A DNA stretch of 12,392 nt from JADGGM01 sp025449955 (GCA_036554285.1 DATBNO010000080.1:1-12392), one strand, 5' to 3'; positions 1-7,500 are shown, counted from the stretch's first letter. Numbers and translations: made by a program. The notes: a model not told the origin generated them from the letters alone.

Positions 1-1049
1 TGGGCGTGCTGCCTCACCCAGTTGTAGGCGGCGAGGTTGGGCGACACGGAGACGTCGTACCAGCTCATGAACCAGAGGCCCGGCTTCTCGATCGGCATGC
101 CGTCGTTCCACAGGCCGCCCTTGTACCACGCCGGATCGTTCGGCGCGCGGGCGATCATGTCGCCGCCCGTCTCCACCGGCATCTTGGTGTCGAAGATCCC
201 CGGCGGGCCGCCGATCGAGCTGATGATGCTGTCCTCCGGCAGGTGCCAGAGCTGCGCCGACCAGTCGATGGGCGGCATCTGCGGCGCCAGGTCGAACATC
301 TTGCGGGCCAGCGTGATGTCGGCCTGCGATGCGTTAGGCGAGAGCATGGGCCGGATCTGATTCTGTTCGCCGTACAGCCAGTCGATGAACAGCATCTGCA
401 CCGCGCCGCCGCGATACCAGTTGCCCTGCTCGTAGTACGGGCCCACGCGACCGACGCCGGCGCCGAAGCCTTGCACGTTGAACGTGGCCAACGCCGGATT
501 GTTTTCCGTGACGACGCCCAGCTGCCACTCGGCGGTGGATGAGCACCCCGTTAGGCCGACGTTGCCGTTGGACCAGGGTTGCGCGGCCATCCATTTGATG
601 GCGTCGTCGCCGTCGGTGCGCGGCGGACCCAAGATGTCGTAGTTGCCTTCGGAGTAGAAGTGGCCGCGTTCGTTCATCTCCACGTAGGCGTAGCCCCGCT
701 TTACCGCTTCCAGCTCGCGGCTCATGTCGCGCGGAGCGCCGTTCTTCACGTCCCACCAGTTGAAATCGTAGGGCGTGCGCACGAACACGATCGGCACTTT
801 CCCGGACGCATTCTTGGGAACGTACACATCGGCCAGCATGCGCTTGCCGTCGCGCATCGGGACCATCACGCTGCGGTCGATGATCGCCGCCGATTCGAGC
901 TGCTGCTCGACCGCATTGCGTTGGGCAACGAGTGCGGCGTGGGGATCAGGGCCTTGTGCCGCAAGGCTTGGGGTGAAAAAAAGCGCCAGTACCAACGCAA
1001 ACCACCCTGGGCTTTGAAGACCGGCGCGATATCCTCGAGTACGTGCCAT
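1..1049 (-). CDS. CocE/NonD-type secreted hydrolase, partial (C-terminus beyond window)
   Basis: Serine hydrolase of the alpha/beta-hydrolase CocE/NonD (peptidase S15-like) group; these enzymes cleave acyl esters or Xaa-Pro peptides, but the substrate here cannot be named. The frame is open from the ATG at 1049 to the window edge, 349 codons. Residues 1-31 form a signal peptide (hydrophobic stretch about 16-30, cleavage near SLA-AQ), so the product is exported. Typical family landmarks follow: VPMRDGKR (about 63-70), an RTPYD strand, NERGHFYSEG (about 126-135), DGDDAIKWMAAQPWSNG, and the nucleophile elbow GLTGCSSTAEWQ with Ser170 as likely nucleophile. The catalytic Asp and His and the C-terminal jelly-roll domain lie outside the window. 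The start is supported by a GGAGAGG ribosome site about 5 nt upstream. The gene is divergent from the CPBP gene. Family confident, substrate unknown. Confidence 0.9.
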   Translation of the reverse strand, partial: MARTRGYRAGLQSPGWFALVLALFFTPSLAAQGPDPHAALVAQRNAVEQQLESAAIIDRSVMVPMRDGKRMLADVYVPKNASGKVPIVFVRTPYDFNWWDVKNGAPRDMSRELEAVKRGYAYVEMNERGHFYSEGNYDILGPPRTDGDDAIKWMAAQPWSNGNVGLTGCSSTAEWQLGVVTENNPALATFNVQGFGAGVGRVGPYYEQGNWYRGGAVQMLFIDWLYGEQNQIRPMLSPNASQADITLARKMFDLAPQMPPIDWSAQLWHLPEDSIISSIGGPPGIFDTKMPVETGGDMIARAPNDPAWYKGGLWNDGMPIEKPGLWFMSWYDVSVSPNLAAYNWVRQHA

Positions 1050-1085
1050 GACACCTCTCCGTGAATCCATCCGTATGTTCGGGTG

Positions 1086-1105
1086 ACGGCATGATTACGT
1101 GCCGT
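1086..1105. promoter_or_regulatory. Dyad in the divergent intergenic region
   Basis: A 6-bp inverted repeat (ACGGCA / TGCCGT) with an 8-nt spacer lies between the divergent hydrolase and CPBP genes, close to the expected transcription start of the hydrolase gene. It could be an operator or a 5'-leader hairpin. Short dyads arise by chance in G+C-rich DNA, so support is weak. Confidence 0.25.
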
Positions 1106-1111
1106 GAAGCG

Positions 1112-1140
1112 AGGGTATTCCCGGGTACAGCCACTGTCAA
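1112..1140 (-). promoter_or_regulatory. Candidate sigma70-like promoter of the CocE-type hydrolase
   Basis: On the minus strand a perfect TTGACA (1140-1135) is followed after 17 nt by TACCCT (1117-1112), which keeps the T, A and final T of the -10 box. Transcription would begin near 1105 and leave a leader of roughly 55 nt before the ATG at 1049. Position and spacing fit well. The -10 match is only 3 of 6, so this is a plausible candidate rather than a firm call. Confidence 0.45.
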
Positions 1141-1155
1141 GCAAGGTGCGACGGA

Positions 1156-1818
1156 ATGACACATACGCGGCGCATGCAGATCGTGATCGGGCTCGTGATC
1201 GCGCTCGGTCTGCCGTTCTGTCATCTGGGTAACGTAGGGAAGGCATACAGCGGACTCGGGCCCCTGTTGGGCGGCGAGGTGCTGTGGTGGGTCCTGTTGG
1301 TCGTGATCCTCGTGTACGTCTTGCGCGTGGAGCACGAACCGCTCGCGTCGATCGGCTATCGGGCGCCCGGTTGGGCGAACATCGGACTCGGCTTCGCCTT
1401 CGCGATCGTCGCCGTCGTCGGGATCGGCGTGATCGCCGCGGTGGTGCTGCCGGCGCTGCACCTGACGGTCAAGGCGCAAGTGACTTCGATGTTCCAGGAA
1501 CCGTTCTGGTTCCGCGCATTGCTGGTCACGCGCGCGGCGTTCGTCGAGGAAACGGCGTTCCGGGGGTACGGGTTCGAGCGCCTAACCGAGCTGTCCGGCA
1601 GCACGTGGGTCGCCGCCGTGGTGACGTGCGCGTTGTTCACGCTCGCGCACTATGCCGGCGGTGGGTTGGGACAGGTGCTCATCGCCCTGTGGGGCGGCGT
1701 GGTGCTCACGGTGCTCTACGTGTGGCGGCGCAACCTCTGGGCGGCCATCCTGTGTCACTGGCTCACCGACGCCGCGGGATTCCTGTTGGTGCCGATAGCG
1801 GGCGCGCATCACCACTAG
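1156..1818 (+). CDS. CPBP family intramembrane metalloprotease (Abi/Rce1-like)
   Basis: A 220-residue multi-pass membrane protein of the CPBP (CAAX protease and bacteriocin-processing) family. All three family motifs are present: EETAFRG (Glu131, Glu132, Arg136), FTLAH (Phe161, His165) and HWLTD (His201, Asp205). These are the metal-binding and catalytic residues of Rce1-type glutamate intramembrane proteases, so the enzyme looks intact. Hydrophobic segments lie at about 8-24, 43-57, 77-101, 150-164, 173-190 and 195-213. Bacterial members act in bacteriocin self-immunity, peptide processing or unknown membrane proteolysis; nothing nearby (no bacteriocin or pheromone gene) chooses between these. 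AGGTG lies about 7 nt upstream of the start. It is the only plus-strand gene in the window and converges on the operon ending at 2039, with a large inverted repeat between them. It carries one motif word (GCCTAACC at 1580). Confidence 0.9.
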   Translation: MTHTRRMQIVIGLVIALGLPFCHLGNVGKAYSGLGPLLGGEVLWWVLLVVILVYVLRVEHEPLASIGYRAPGWANIGLGFAFAIVAVVGIGVIAAVVLPALHLTVKAQVTSMFQEPFWFRALLVTRAAFVEETAFRGYGFERLTELSGSTWVAAVVTCALFTLAHYAGGGLGQVLIALWGGVVLTVLYVWRRNLWAAILCHWLTDAAGFLLVPIAGAHHH

Positions 1819-1882
1819 CGTCTCACCTCGGCCGGTCTTGTCGATCTTCAGCTTCCCTGGCCGCACCTGGTGCTCGTTTGTT

Positions 1883-2059
1883 GTTGTTCACAAGGATGAC
1901 TAAAAGGATGCAAGAGATGGGGAAGATTGCTGCAGTGCACAATCCAAAGTCACCCGCGCACGCACCAGATGGTTTCACGCGCGTGTGCGACGTACTCACC
2001 TTCGCGCCGCAGCAATCTTCCCCATCTCTTGCATCCCTTTAGTCATCCTTGTGAACAAC
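1883..2059. repeat. Long inverted repeat (51-bp arms, one mismatch) at a convergent gene junction
   Basis: The arms are 1883-1933 and 2009-2059, each 51 nt, complementary at every position except 1905/2037, with a 75-nt central segment (1934-2008). Homology continues imperfectly outward: GGCCGCACCTGGTG at 1859-1872 is matched in inverse by 2072-2085 (2-nt offset), and CTTCAG at 1846-1851 by 2087-2092. About 90 bp of the 3' end of the membrane protein gene, including its last six codons and stop, therefore reappears inverted downstream of the CPBP gene. A transcript from either side could form a very long stem, so it may work as a bidirectional terminator or an antisense block, but it is far longer than usual terminators and no T-run was seen. 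It could also be a pair of dispersed repeat units or a small non-autonomous element. It occupies most of the 220-nt gap at 1819-2038. I see no gene in that gap. Confidence 0.93.
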
Positions 2060-2773
2060 TACATAGGACTTCACCAGGTGCGGCCCTGAAGACGGCACCC
2101 TGGACAATTTGGCCGCCACGGCGATCAACCAGACGAAGCCGGCAAGGCGCGTGATGGGAATGGGCACCGTCAGCAGGACGCTCAACAGGCCTAACGTGGA
2201 CAGCGCGCCGGTGACGCCCAGCGTTAGGCCGAGCCACGCGAGCCAGCGTGGCACGTGCGTCGCGAACTGAACGGACGACGACGCGCCGGCCGCCAGCAGG
2301 CCCATTCCCACGGCGAAGGCGGGTCCGCCGCAGAGGAAGACCAGGAAATGCAGGACGCGGGCAACGGGCACCGACGCGCTCGCTTCCGGCACCGATAGCA
2401 GCCAGAGAAATACGCCCGCGGCAGCGAGGCCGGCGGACGCCGCCATCCCGCCGGCGAATGCCACGTACGATCCGGCGTCGCGCGCTCCCGACGAGTGGAG
2501 CCGGCTCACCAGCGTCGCCGCATATGTGCCTAACGGCACCGCGGAGGCGAAGCAGAGGAAACCGCCGGCGCGGATCGCTCCGGGGTTCGCGGCGAAGAAG
2601 AGACGCGATGGTTCCGGTGGCCCGAACGGATTCAGCACGCTCATCGGAGACCCGTCGCGACGCAGCAGCGCAAGCGCCGCGACGCTCGCGAGCTCGAGCA
2701 GCGTGTAGGCGAGCGCGAGCGTTAGGAGCGAGGGTCCGTCGCGCGAGCGGGTGGCGCTACCTGGCGGCTCCAT
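2039..2773 (-). CDS. Six-helix membrane protein of unknown function
   Basis: A 244-residue protein I cannot assign to a named family. Six hydrophobic segments are visible: about 16-37, 66-88, 103-126, 142-166, 178-203 and 212-227. The loop between helices 1 and 2 carries NPFGPPEPSRLFFAANPGAIR, which looks like a conserved stretch rather than random loop. The ATG overlaps the end of the PD40 gene by 17 nt, suggesting translational coupling and a role in the same envelope process as the ADOP operon. The last residues (VVHKDD) and the stop codon lie inside the right arm of the long inverted repeat, so the C-terminal tail may have been altered when the repeat formed. Two motif words inside this gene (2188-2196 and 2222-2230) are inverted with respect to each other. 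Real gene likely; function unknown. Confidence 0.82.
   Translation of the reverse strand: MEPPGSATRSRDGPSLLTLALAYTLLELASVAALALLRRDGSPMSVLNPFGPPEPSRLFFAANPGAIRAGGFLCFASAVPLGTYAATLVSRLHSSGARDAGSYVAFAGGMAASAGLAAAGVFLWLLSVPEASASVPVARVLHFLVFLCGGPAFAVGMGLLAAGASSSVQFATHVPRWLAWLGLTLGVTGALSTLGLLSVLLTVPIPITRLAGFVWLIAVAAKLSRVPSSGPHLVKSYVVVHKDD
2188..2230. repeat. Inverted pair of the GCCTAACG word inside a coding region
   Basis: GGCCTAACG (2188-2196) and CGTTAGGCC (2222-2230) are perfect 9-bp inverse copies with a 25-nt spacer, inside the gene of the six-helix membrane protein. The pair could form a hairpin in DNA or mRNA. It is also a direct consequence of the dispersed word occurring twice in opposite orientation at short distance. 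Confidence 0.75.
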
Positions 2774-3761
2774 TGCGTCCGATCCAGCTGTCGAGCGACA
2801 CTTCCCAGATGTTGGCCAACCCGTTGTTCCACGCTTCCATCATCGCCAGACCCTTCTCGGCGGTTTCGCCGGGTTGCGAGGTAATGGGGACTTCACGCCT
2901 GGTCGAGTAGTAGAGCGTGCGATGGTCCGGGCCCAGGCGCGCCTCGATGTCGTTGGACTGCGGCGGACTGACCGCGTCGCCCATGAACGCCGGCGTGCCC
3001 CAGGTGTCGCCCTTCTTGAACGCGATGAAGAGCGACGTCCCATTCGCCTTCATGCGCGCCGACGAAAACACGATGAACGATTCGTCCGGCGCGACCGCTG
3101 GATCGTAGTCGCCTACCGAGTCCCCTGCACTGATCGGAACTTCCACGGGCGTGTCGTACGTGCCATGCGAGAACTGCGCGCGAAAGATGTGAAAGCGTGC
3201 CTGCTCCCCGACGGGCTTCATGAAGTACACGCTTCCATCCGCGGCGATACTTGGCGAGAAGATCGAGCCGTTGCCGTTGATGACGTCCGGCAGCCGGTGC
3301 GGCTCGCCCCAGCCGTTAGGCGTGCGATCTACGCGCCAGAGATTGCCGCCGATGCCCGGCTGCGCGGCGCCGTTGTAGTAGGCGTCGATCGCTTTGCCGC
3401 CGGCAGTCGCGGGGCGATTGGAGGCGAAGATCAAGAACGATCCGTCGGGTGCCATCGTCGCCTCGAGATCGCGCCACGTGCCGGAGAACGACGCGATCGC
3501 CGGCTTCGTCCATTTGCCGGCGGACAGGTGCGAGACGAGAATCACCGATTGCGACGAGTTGGCGCGCGTGAAGAACACGGTTCGCCCATCGGGCGTGAAC
3601 GCGGGAGACAGATCGTTCGCCGGGCCCGAGATGACGCCGGGCGAGAAGACCTTTGGCTCCTGCTGCTGCGCCGCTGCGGGCGCGCCGCCTACAACCGAGC
3701 AGGCGACGACAATGGCGACGGAGCCGAGCTGCAATGCGACCACGGAATTCCGGTTAGGCAT
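2757..3761 (-). CDS. Secreted PD40 / TolB-like beta-propeller protein
   Basis: A 334-residue protein made of WD40-like PD40 repeats, the type found in the TolB propeller. At least five blades show the pattern P-(D)-G-x-x-[hydrophobic]: SPAFTPDGRTVFFTR (about 52-66), EATMAPDGSFLIFASNRP (100-117), SPSIAADGSVYFMK (169-182), DPAVAPDESFIVFSSAR (220-236) and EARLGPDHRTLYYSTRR (273-289). Such propellers usually bind proteins or carbohydrate and have no catalytic residues. The N-terminus is a signal sequence. Either signal peptidase I cuts near APAAA-QQ (about 31), or Cys21 in VVAC is a lipobox and the protein is lipidated. It lies 33 nt downstream of the ADOP permease and overlaps the next gene, so it is probably co-transcribed and may be a periplasmic partner of the permease; that is inference. 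The start codon overlaps a motif word (ATGCCTAAC, 3761-3753). The ribosome site is weak (AGG about 10 nt upstream). Confidence 0.87.
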   Translation of the reverse strand: MPNRNSVVALQLGSVAIVVACSVVGGAPAAAQQQEPKVFSPGVISGPANDLSPAFTPDGRTVFFTRANSSQSVILVSHLSAGKWTKPAIASFSGTWRDLEATMAPDGSFLIFASNRPATAGGKAIDAYYNGAAQPGIGGNLWRVDRTPNGWGEPHRLPDVINGNGSIFSPSIAADGSVYFMKPVGEQARFHIFRAQFSHGTYDTPVEVPISAGDSVGDYDPAVAPDESFIVFSSARMKANGTSLFIAFKKGDTWGTPAFMGDAVSPPQSNDIEARLGPDHRTLYYSTRREVPITSQPGETAEKGLAMMEAWNNGLANIWEVSLDSWIGRNGAAR

Positions 3762-3794
3762 CTGGTCGAGACCTGTTCGTCTGAAGTATGGCCG

Positions 3795-6512
3795 TCACGT
3801 GGCGTCGAGCGCCGCGCGGGGATCCACGCCGGATGCCCGCAGCGCGGGCAGCACGCAGGCCAGCGCGGTGGTGCCCAACAAGAGTAGTACCACGGCGCCG
3901 AGCGTGATCGGATCAGCGACACCCACCTGGTAGAGCATCGAATGGAGGAGACCGCCAGCGGCGAGCGCGAGCGCGATGCCGACCGCCAGCCCGATCACGG
4001 CGAGCCGGAATCCGTCAGCGAGAACCATCTGGACCACCTGCTCGCGCGTGGCGCCGAGGGCGGTGCGGAGGCCGAATTCCTGGCGGCGTTGATGCACCGA
4101 GAACGCGATCACACCGTAGAGACCGATCATCGCCAGCACGAGCGCCACCGCGCCGAATGCGCTCATGACCAACGTGGCGAAGCGCGCGTTGGCGCTCGCG
4201 TCGCTCACCAGCTCGTCGATCGTGCGAATGCGGGCGAGCGGGATGTCCGGATCCACCGCCGCCACGGCGCGCTGAATCGGCCCGACGAGGTTGGCCGGAT
4301 CGACCGCGCTCCGCACGACGAACTGCATCGTCGAAAACGTCGGATACGGATTCTGCGTGTACGGCACGAACATCTCCGGCCTCGGCGACTCCGTGAGGGA
4401 GAAGCGCTTCATATCCGCGGTCTCGCCGATCACGGTCATCCACGGCACGGTCATCTGCGGCGTGCCTAACCGCAGACGCTTGCCGATGGGATCCTGGCCG
4501 GGCCACAACCATTGGGCCATCGATCGGTTCACGATCACGACACCCGGCGTCGTGTTGTCATCGGACGGCAAGAAGTCGCGGCCCGACAGCAGCGGGGTGC
4601 CGAGGGTGGCGAACAGGTCGTGGCTCGCCACGGTGTACTCGACGATCGGCTTGGCGTTGTTGTCCGACAGGCGAGGGTCCGCGCCGTCGGGCGTGAACAC
4701 CGTGGACTCCTGGGCCCCGCTCATCGGCAACGGCTTGCCGATCGCGGCGGCTTTGACGCCGGGAATGGCGCGAATGCGCTCCAGTGCGTCGCTGATGAAT
4801 GCCACCGACCTCGGGTGGTCCATGCTCGTGGCCATCTGCGTTTCCGGATAGCGGAGCGCGGGCAATGTGACCTCGAACGTCAGCCCATGTGGCGCCGAGA
4901 AGCCGAGGTCGCCGCCCAACTCGTGCGCGAGGCTGCGCACGAGAAGGCCGGAGCCGATCGCGAGCATCACCGATAGCGCGACCTCCGCGCTCACCAGCAC
5001 CCGCCGCAGCTTGACGGACATCGCATCGCCGCCCGTCTTGCGGCCGCCCTGTCTGAGCGCGTCGGCCAAGTGCACGCGACTCGCGCGCATCGCCGGAGCG
5101 AGACCGAACAGCAACCCGGCGATCATGGTCACACCGATGGCCACGGCCGTCACGCGTCCATCGAACGTGACATCGGCCAGGCGCGGCAGGCGCGACGGGC
5201 CCAGCGTTCGGACCAACGAGACGCCGCACACGCCGGCCAACGTGCCTAACGCACCGGCGATCCCGGTAATGAGCATGGCTTCGATCAAGAGGACGCGCGC
5301 GATGCGCGGCGTCGAGGCTCCCAAGGCGGCGCGGATGGCCAGCTCGTGGCGGCGCGATTGGAGGCGCGCCAGGAGCAGTTGCGCCGCGTTGACGCAGGCG
5401 ATCATCAACAAAATCGCCGCCGCGCCGAACAAGGCGAACAGCATCGCACTCACATCGCCCACGACCTGCGTGCGGAGCGGGATCGCGCGCGAGCCCCACC
5501 ATCCCCTGCCCTTGGGAAACAGGTCGTCCTGGAGCTTCGCCATGCGATCCAGGTCGGCCTGTGCTCCGGCCAATGTGACGCCCGGGTTCACGCGGCCAAT
5601 GCCGGCGAGCTCCGACGGGCCGTTCGTCGGCGGTTTCATCGGGACCCAAAGCTCGGTGGCCTCCGGCATCTGGAAGTCGCCGGGCATTTCGGCGCCGCGC
5701 GGGAACGCGAAGCCTTTGGGCGCCACGCCGATAATGGTGTACGGCTCGGCGTTGAGCGAGATGGTGCGGCCGACGACGCTCGGATTGCCGCCGAACCGCC
5801 GCTGAAACAGTGCCCAACTCAACACCACGACGTGGTCCTTCCCGGGTGCTTCTTCGTCGTGCGAAAACGCCCGCCCCAACGCCGGCCTAACGCCGATGGT
5901 GCCGAAGAACTCGGAAGTGACCAGCGTGCCATTGAGCCGTTCGGGCGACGTGGTGCTGCCGATGTTGTACAATTGCGAGACGAACGCCGAGATGCTCGTG
6001 AACTGCTGCCGGTGCGCGCGGAGGGTTTCGATCAGCTGTCCGTCGAGCGGCTGCTCGGAAAATCCGAGGTTGAGCGACGGGTAGCTGCCCCAGATGAGGA
6101 CGATCTGTTCCGGGTGTCCGAACGGGAGCGGCTTGAGGAGGATGCCGGACACGACGCTGAACATGAGGGTCGTGGCCGCGATGCCCAACGTCAGGACGAA
6201 GATCGTGACGCCGCTGAAGACGCGGTGGCGGGCCAGGGAGCGGATGGCGAAGTGGAGGTCGCCGCCTAACGTGTCGCGCAGGGGCGCGCTGGGTTGGCCG
6301 TGCACGTTGCGGAGCGCCTCCTTCACCGACGCGATCGGCCCGAAGTCGCGTTCGGCTTGGTCGCGGGCCGACGTCGGGTCCATGCCGCGCTCGATGTTGA
6401 GGCGCGTCTGGAGGTCGAGGTGCGTCCGGAGCTCGTCATCCAGGTCGCGTTCGACGGCGCGCGGGGTGAGGAGCAAGCGAATGTTGCGGAGAACTTCGCG
6501 GATGGTCGGCAT
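3795..6512 (-). CDS. ADOP-type ABC transporter permease (MacB/FtsX-like, duplicated)
   Basis: A 905-residue permease of the ADOP (acidobacterial duplicated orphan permease) type. Residues 1-75 are the charged N-terminal prefix domain (DLDDELRTHLDLQTRLNIERGM, cytosolic). TM1 (about 100-125) leads to a large periplasmic MacB core domain with the signature GRTISLNAEPYTIIGVAPKGF. The first FtsX domain follows with the coupling-helix motif RRHELAIRAALGA. A second copy starts with another TM (LVSAEVALSVMLAIGSGLLV) and periplasmic domain and ends in a second FtsX domain with RRQEFGLRTALGA. Eight TM helices in two sets of four are expected. Members of the wider MacB/FtsX family use ATP hydrolysis in the cytosol to drive conformational change in the periplasm, for efflux or lipoprotein handling. 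No ATPase gene is in the window, as usual for ADOPs. The start lies 6 nt after the PadR stop, with AGGTGAGGA as ribosome site across the junction. It carries four motif words. Substrate unknown. Confidence 0.95.
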   Translation of the reverse strand: MPTIREVLRNIRLLLTPRAVERDLDDELRTHLDLQTRLNIERGMDPTSARDQAERDFGPIASVKEALRNVHGQPSAPLRDTLGGDLHFAIRSLARHRVFSGVTIFVLTLGIAATTLMFSVVSGILLKPLPFGHPEQIVLIWGSYPSLNLGFSEQPLDGQLIETLRAHRQQFTSISAFVSQLYNIGSTTSPERLNGTLVTSEFFGTIGVRPALGRAFSHDEEAPGKDHVVVLSWALFQRRFGGNPSVVGRTISLNAEPYTIIGVAPKGFAFPRGAEMPGDFQMPEATELWVPMKPPTNGPSELAGIGRVNPGVTLAGAQADLDRMAKLQDDLFPKGRGWWGSRAIPLRTQVVGDVSAMLFALFGAAAILLMIACVNAAQLLLARLQSRRHELAIRAALGASTPRIARVLLIEAMLITGIAGALGTLAGVCGVSLVRTLGPSRLPRLADVTFDGRVTAVAIGVTMIAGLLFGLAPAMRASRVHLADALRQGGRKTGGDAMSVKLRRVLVSAEVALSVMLAIGSGLLVRSLAHELGGDLGFSAPHGLTFEVTLPALRYPETQMATSMDHPRSVAFISDALERIRAIPGVKAAAIGKPLPMSGAQESTVFTPDGADPRLSDNNAKPIVEYTVASHDLFATLGTPLLSGRDFLPSDDNTTPGVVIVNRSMAQWLWPGQDPIGKRLRLGTPQMTVPWMTVIGETADMKRFSLTESPRPEMFVPYTQNPYPTFSTMQFVVRSAVDPANLVGPIQRAVAAVDPDIPLARIRTIDELVSDASANARFATLVMSAFGAVALVLAMIGLYGVIAFSVHQRRQEFGLRTALGATREQVVQMVLADGFRLAVIGLAVGIALALAAGGLLHSMLYQVGVADPITLGAVVLLLLGTTALACVLPALRASGVDPRAALDAT

Positions 6513-6518
6513 GGGTCC

Positions 6519-6848
6519 TCACCTGGTCTGCAGGATGAGGTTGACGGCGCGGGAGTAGCTGCGCCACACCTGGGTTTCTTTCGTTAGGCATTGGCGGCCG
6601 CGCGCCGTGATCCGGTACGAGCGCACCCGGCGCGCGGTGGCGGACATGGTCCATTCGGCGTCGACGAATCCGCGTCCCTCGAGGCGGTGGAGCGCCGGGT
6701 AGAGCGATCCCTGGTTGACCGTGAGGAGCTGTTCGGAGATCTCGTTGATGCGTTGCGAGATGTCCCAGCCGTGTCGCGGTCCAAGCGAGAGCACTTTGAG
6801 GATGAGCAGATCGAGCGTGCCTTGGAGCAGCTCTGTTGTCGACTCCAT
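6519..6848 (-). CDS. PadR family transcriptional regulator
   Basis: A 109-residue winged-helix repressor of the short PadR subfamily. The N-terminal helix LLQGTLDLLILKVLSLGPRHGWDI (about 7-30) is diagnostic. The recognition helix and wing are VNQGSLYPALHRLEGRGFVDAEW (about 44-66) followed by RRVRSYRITARGRQCL (about 73-88). A C-terminal helix (about 88-107) probably provides the dimer interface. Length is standard. The gene is the first of a tight operon with the ADOP permease and two further genes. PadR-ADOP pairs are frequent in Acidobacteriota and Gemmatimonadota, and the regulator presumably represses its own operon until a ligand binds; the ligand is unknown. An ATGT-N2-ACAT palindrome about 50 nt upstream is a candidate operator. 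One motif word (6582-6589) lies near the 3' end. Confidence 0.93.
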   Translation of the reverse strand: MESTTELLQGTLDLLILKVLSLGPRHGWDISQRINEISEQLLTVNQGSLYPALHRLEGRGFVDAEWTMSATARRVRSYRITARGRQCLTKETQVWRSYSRAVNLILQTR

Positions 6849-6874
6849 AGGTGTCCCTTGCTGTCGTTAGGTGC

Positions 6875-6906
6875 ACGATGGGGGCCGTCTTGTAGAATGT
6901 CAACAT
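6875..6906 (-). promoter_or_regulatory. Candidate promoter and palindrome upstream of the PadR operon
   Basis: On the minus strand TTGACA (6903-6898) sits inside the palindrome ATGT-TG-ACAT (6906-6897). With a 17-nt spacer the -10 would be CATCGT (6880-6875), a poor match. A palindrome covering the -35 box fits autorepression by PadR, whose known operators use ATGT/ACAT half-sites, though usually spaced by about 8 nt rather than 2. The 110-nt gap (6849-6958) also holds two single motif copies at 6866 and 6947. No gene is visible in it. Confidence 0.35.
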
Positions 6907-6958
6907 CGGAAGCGTGCAGCACGGCTGACGTTGGCACGTGGTGTTCGTTAGGGAAATG

Positions 6959-7438
6959 TCAGAGTGCCTCGAGGATGGCGCGGACGAGCGTGACGAGTCC
7001 GGCGATCAGAATGGCGCCGCCGGCGCCGAGGGTGAGGTAGGCGAACGGCGAAGCGCCGGGATAGAGGAGTGAGATCGCGTGGTCGCGCGGGTCGTAGGAG
7101 ACCATCACGGATTGACCCGGGCGGAGCTCCTCTTCTCGAATGAGTCGGAGCATGGATGCGGGGCCCGGCTCGCCTAACGTCGAGCCTTGGTATGGTTTGC
7201 CGCCGACACTATAGTCGTACTCGGCGTGTGGGAGCTGTTCCACTTCGGGGCCGGGCGCGAGCTCCAACGAGACGGCGACGTCATCTTCGCTCGTGCGAAC
7301 GCGGCCCACGGTGCGGGGCCAGCGGAGACTGGCGTGTGCGCGCAGGGTGCTGGGCAGAAAGGTCGCGATGATGACGACCCCGGAACCGATGACGTAGAAT
7401 GGAAAAGCTAGATCGGATGGACGGAGGTTGGTCGCCAT
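6959..7438 (-). CDS. DUF3592-like membrane protein
   Basis: A 159-residue protein resembling the DUF3592 family, whose function is not known. A TM helix lies at about 10-30, followed by a soluble beta-rich domain with the usual landmarks: SLRWPRTVGRV (about 37-47), HAEYDYSVGGKPYQGSTL (about 71-88), LRPGQSVMVSYDPRDH (about 105-120). A second TM (about 131-155) closes the protein, so the soluble part is probably outside the cytoplasm. The ATG at 7438 has no clear ribosome site, but a reasonable promoter lies about 60 nt upstream, which supports this start. It appears to be transcribed on its own, 205 nt downstream of the M1-like gene. One motif word (7172-7179) is read as Leu-Gly with a TTA codon. 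Confidence 0.82.
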   Translation of the reverse strand: MATNLRPSDLAFPFYVIGSGVVIIATFLPSTLRAHASLRWPRTVGRVRTSEDDVAVSLELAPGPEVEQLPHAEYDYSVGGKPYQGSTLGEPGPASMLRLIREEELRPGQSVMVSYDPRDHAISLLYPGASPFAYLTLGAGGAILIAGLVTLVRAILEAL

Positions 7439-7500
7439 GTCGAGGATGATCGGTCCGGACGGTGCCGAGTGGCGTTGTTCACGCGACGCAGAAGGGTGCT

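Noticed and set aside
1801..1818. His-rich end of the CPBP protein (AHHH) as a tag or vector sequence
   Set aside because: It is a short natural run (four codons in mixed CAT and CAC usage) after a motif-complete protein, with no vector sequence nearby.
1927..2154. Plus-strand open frame across the inverted repeat
   Set aside because: Its codons come from the repeat centre and from the antisense of the membrane protein gene. No start signal or protein-like features.
2751..3887. Plus-strand open frame of 378 codons
   Set aside because: Antisense to the PD40 propeller gene. Its Arg-rich translation has no recognisable domain.
4558..5817. Minus-strand alternative frame of 419 codons inside the permease gene
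   Set aside because: It is an out-of-frame reading of the ADOP coding strand with a strongly Arg/Gly-rich translation, a usual artefact of high G+C.
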